In this document: positions 7,925 to 10,000 of the stretch, piece after piece | Position numbering within the stretch: position 1 is the stretch's first letter | How the letters are laid out: each line of letters begins with the position of its first letter | Source: Asticcacaulis sp. | GTDB lineage: Bacteria > Pseudomonadota > Alphaproteobacteria > Caulobacterales > Caulobacteraceae | Reading direction: 5' to 3' | Assembly: GCF_020217185.1 (NCBI RefSeq) | Contig: NZ_JAIWNX010000047.1 | Location: forward strand, 1-10,000 | Length of the DNA: 10,000 nt | The notes under the pieces: generated by a model | Told to the model about the DNA's origin: nothing | Seen by the model: only the letters and a program-made list of their open reading frames with translations | The model's database searches: none | Translations under genes and position numbers: made by a program

Positions 7925-9120
7925 TTCAGCCTTGTCGTCAGATACTGGATGAGGTCGGCGGCCACTTCGGCCTTGGTCAGATGCTTGCCGGCCGTCGGGC
8001 CCGAAGCGTCGATAAGGATCATATTGGTGGTGTCGCGGTCGAAGACGTCTTTCGACACGTCATTGGCCAGAATGGCGTCGGCCCCCTTGCTGCGCAGCTT
8101 CGTCTGGCCATAGACCTCGACATTGCGCGTTTCCGCCGCAAAGCCGATGACCAGCGTCGGACGCTGCGTCGGGTGGTGGCCGATACTGGCCAGAATGTCG
8201 GGATTTTTGACCAGCGTCACCGTCAGTTCGCCGTCCACGCCCTTCTTCTGCTTATCGCGGGCAATCTCTTTGGCGCGCCAGTCGCCCACCGCCGCCACAC
8301 CGATAAACACGTCGGCAGGCAGAGCCGCGTGCACCGCCTCGTGCATCTCCGCCGCCGTCTCCACGTCGATACGGGTGATGCCCGCCGGGGTCCGCAGGCT
8401 GACCGGGCCAGACACCAGCGTCACGCGCGCCCCGGCCTCGGCTGCCGCGGCGGCGATGGCATAGCCCTGCTTGCCGGAGGAGCGGTTGGTGATGCCGCGC
8501 ACGGGGTCGAGAGGCTCAAAGGTCGGCCCCGCAGTGATCAGCACATGGCGGCCCTTTAAGGGTTGCGCCTTCGGCTTCAGCGCGGCCTGAATCGCGGCAA
8601 AAATCGCGTCGGGTTCGCTCATGCGGCCCGGACCGTATTCGCCACAGGCCATATCCCCTTCGTCAGGCCCGCTGAACAACACGCCATCGGCGCGCAAGGT
8701 CGCCAGATTGCGCTGCGTGGCCGGGTGATGCCACATGCGGACATTCATGGCCGGGGCCATCAGGACGCGCTTGTCCGTAGCCAGCAAAAGCGTGGTCGCC
8801 AGATCATCGGCCTGCCCATTGGCCAGCGACGCCATCAGATTGGCGGTTGCCGGGGCGACGACCACCAGTTCGGCCTGACGCGACAGGCTGATATGGCCCA
8901 TTTCGGCTTCATCGGTCAGATCGAACAGATCCGTATAGACCTTATCTCCGGACAGGGCGGCGGCGCTCAGGGGCGTGACAAACTGCTGGGCGGCCTTTGT
9001 CAGGACGACGCGCACCGCCATCCCCGCCTTTTTAATCAGGCGGATCAATTCCAATGATTTGTAGGCGGCGATACCGCCTCCGACGATCAGCAGGATACGA
9101 GGTGGGCTTGCAACAGTCAT
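7921..9120 (-). CDS. coaBC: Bifunctional phosphopantothenoylcysteine decarboxylase / phosphopantothenate-cysteine ligase
   Basis: CoaBC performs two successive steps of coenzyme A synthesis: ligation of cysteine to 4'-phosphopantothenate (CoaB), then decarboxylation to 4'-phosphopantetheine (CoaC). With the start at 9120 the protein is 399 aa, like E. coli Dfp. The N-terminal flavoprotein domain shows GGGIAAYKS, the active-site His76 in [14 protein letters not shown] (123-130) and Cys159 in the [10 protein letters not shown] flap. The CoaB domain begins near residue 190 with [15 protein letters not shown] and [10 protein letters not shown]. It continues with [10 protein letters not shown], the basic DKQKK (289-293), KNPDIL and GFAAET. 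The frame is open upstream, including ATG 9162 (MSCQTL), but residues before 9120 do not resemble the family. No strong ribosome site marks either start. The gene is translationally coupled to dut and divergent from the lipoprotein gene. Confidence 0.95.
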   Translation of the reverse strand: MTVASPPRILLIVGGGIAAYKSLELIRLIKKAGMAVRVVLTKAAQQFVTPLSAAALSGDKVYTDLFDLTDEAEMGHISLSRQAELVVVAPATANLMASLANGQADDLATTLLLATDKRVLMAPAMNVRMWHHPATQRNLATLRADGVLFSGPDEGDMACGEYGPGRMSEPDAIFAAIQAALKPKAQPLKGRHVLITAGPTFEPLDPVRGITNRSSGKQGYAIAAAAAEAGARVTLVSGPVSLRTPAGITRIDVETAAEMHEAVHAALPADVFIGVAAVGDWRAKEIARDKQKKGVDGELTVTLVKNPDILASIGHHPTQRPTLVIGFAAETRNVEVYGQTKLRSKGADAILANDVSKDVFDRDTTNMILIDASGPTAGKHLTKAEVAADLIQYLTTRLK

Positions 9121-9173
9121 GATATGGTCTTTAATGGCCTTTGCGAGGGTCTGGCAAGACATATGGGGGACGC

Positions 9174-9788
9174 ATGAGGATCGCACAACGACTTCTGGCG
9201 GCGGTGGGGCTTCTGCTGCTGGCGGCCTGCGATGCCGGGCCATCCGCCGTCCTGACCGATGGCAAGGGCGAGGCCCCGGCGCAACAGGTGGCCCCGGTCG
9301 AAGCGCCAGCACCCCGCGCCACCCCGTCCGAGGCACCGCCGCCGCTTGAGGCCGAAGCCCCGGCGCTGCGCGAAAACAGCGACGCCATACGCTTGCCCGT
9401 CGGCCCCAAGGTGGAAATCACCTCCACACGCTATGGTGACTGGCCCCTTTGGTCGTCGAACCGCAAATACAGTGCCTATGAGAACGCCACCTATCATTAT
9501 GAAAAGCACGGAGCCGAGGTCGGCGCACGTTCCTATGAAGAATGGCTGGGCATGGTGCACGGTTTTATCCATGCGCCGCCCAAAGGGGTCGAAACCCTTT
9601 CTCGCAACAATGGCGACACATTATTTTATGATACCCGACGCAATGTCTTTGCCGTCATGACCAAAAAAGGCGCGCCGCGCACCCTGTTCCGTCCCTATGA
9701 GGGCGCGGCCTACTGGCAGAAACAGAAGCAGATCGAAGCGGAGCGCCGCACACTCACGCGTGATAATTTTGACCCCAGCGTCGATTAA
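9174..9788 (+). CDS. Putative lipoprotein with C-terminal toxin-like domain of unknown function
   Basis: This 204-aa protein starts with a lipoprotein signal peptide, MRIAQRLLAAVGLLLLAAC, with lipobox LAAC and lipidated Cys19. Asp20 at position +2 would favour inner-membrane retention under the E. coli Lol rule. Residues about 33-63 form a Pro/Ala/Glu-rich stalk. The C-terminal part (about 87-190) is compact and distinctive. It has NATYHYEKHGAEVGARSYEE around His112, then NGDTLFYDTRRNVFAV (146-161), GAPRTLFRP (166-174) and a Tyr180-Trp181 pair. This KHG...YD...F.V..G..RT.F.P pattern recalls C-terminal domains of Rhs/CdiA polymorphic toxins (BECR-type RNases). That is resemblance from memory, not a search result, and no catalytic activity is claimed. 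I chose ATG 9174 because it gives a clean signal peptide and GGGGGA lies just upstream. It diverges from coaBC across only 53 nt. Confidence 0.8.
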   Translation: MRIAQRLLAAVGLLLLAACDAGPSAVLTDGKGEAPAQQVAPVEAPAPRATPSEAPPPLEAEAPALRENSDAIRLPVGPKVEITSTRYGDWPLWSSNRKYSAYENATYHYEKHGAEVGARSYEEWLGMVHGFIHAPPKGVETLSRNNGDTLFYDTRRNVFAVMTKKGAPRTLFRPYEGAAYWQKQKQIEAERRTLTRDNFDPSVD

Positions 9789-9847
9789 ATTCTTTTTAGA
9801 TAAAATGGCTTAAGGTGGTCGTAAGTAACAACCTCCCGGTCAAAGCT

Positions 9848-10000
9848 GTGACTTCTATTGGTAAAACCCTGCGTACCCTTTTCAGCGTCTCCGCCAATGA
9901 TCCCGAACTGGCGGTAGCGCAGTTCCGCGCCTTGTCACGGCAGGTGCCTCTGCTCTATTTCCTGCTGATCGTCAGCTCTGTGGCCGTCAGCTATACCTTT
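9848..10000 (+). CDS. N-terminus of a membrane protein, possibly a GGDEF/EAL cyclic-di-GMP protein (3' end outside window)
   Basis: An open frame runs to the right edge, with 51 codons from a GTG at 9848. The visible part has a short amphipathic lead, then AQFRALSRQVPLLYFLLIVS, and goes into a first hydrophobic segment (PLLYFLLIVSSVAVSYTF). An RALSRQ(I/V)PLLYF-like opening followed by membrane helices is what I associate with alphaproteobacterial membrane-bound GGDEF/EAL proteins that make or degrade cyclic di-GMP. No catalytic domain is in the window, so this is only suggestive. The start is unsure: GTG 9815 is in the same frame, neither GTG has a good ribosome site, and no ATG is available. 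A TAAAAT at 9801-9806 could serve as a -10 element. Confidence 0.55.
   Translation, partial: MTSIGKTLRTLFSVSANDPELAVAQFRALSRQVPLLYFLLIVSSVAVSYTF

Noticed and set aside
7981..8559. A plus-strand open frame opposite coaBC
   Set aside because: It is an Arg/His-rich shadow of the high-GC coaBC gene, without motifs.

Overview
The window looks like ordinary chromosome from an alphaproteobacterium, most likely a member of the Caulobacterales (Caulobacter, Asticcacaulis or Brevundimonas type). This rests on the GC-rich coding style and on the sequence character of HrcA, GrpE, DnaK and DnaJ. The genus is an inference, because no rRNA or other taxonomic marker is present.

Left part (1-6150): the DnaK chaperone system and its regulator. 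hrcA (5' end cut by the window edge) and grpE lie 20 nt apart on the plus strand and look like one transcription unit. A minus-strand gene for a Tat-exported dienelactone-hydrolase-like enzyme follows. It converges on grpE over a perfect stem-loop. A 302-nt divergent region then leads to dnaK and dnaJ, and carries a good candidate heat-shock (sigma-32 type) promoter facing dnaK. dnaK ends in a textbook intrinsic terminator. DnaK, DnaJ and GrpE form the ATP-driven folding machine, and HrcA is the CIRCE-binding heat-shock repressor. No CIRCE operator was seen in the window.

Middle (6151-7367): a 150-nt gap with three successive stem-loops separates dnaJ from dapB (lysine/meso-diaminopimelate synthesis). 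A small three-helix membrane protein of unknown function lies on the minus strand and overlaps the dapB 3' end tail to tail.

Right part (7463-10000): dut and coaBC form a minus-strand pair (transcribed coaBC then dut) with an ATGA stop/start overlap, the widely conserved dfp-dut arrangement. Divergent from coaBC is a 204-residue lipoprotein with a Pro/Ala-rich stalk and a C-terminal domain whose pattern recalls polymorphic-toxin/BECR-type RNase domains. The last 150 bases begin a membrane protein, possibly a GGDEF/EAL signalling protein, cut by the window edge.

No mobile element, CRISPR array, tRNA or rRNA was seen. Most of the window is housekeeping. The items most worth a second look are the lipoprotein's C-terminal domain, the hairpin cluster before dapB, and a cysteine-bearing insertion in DnaJ.
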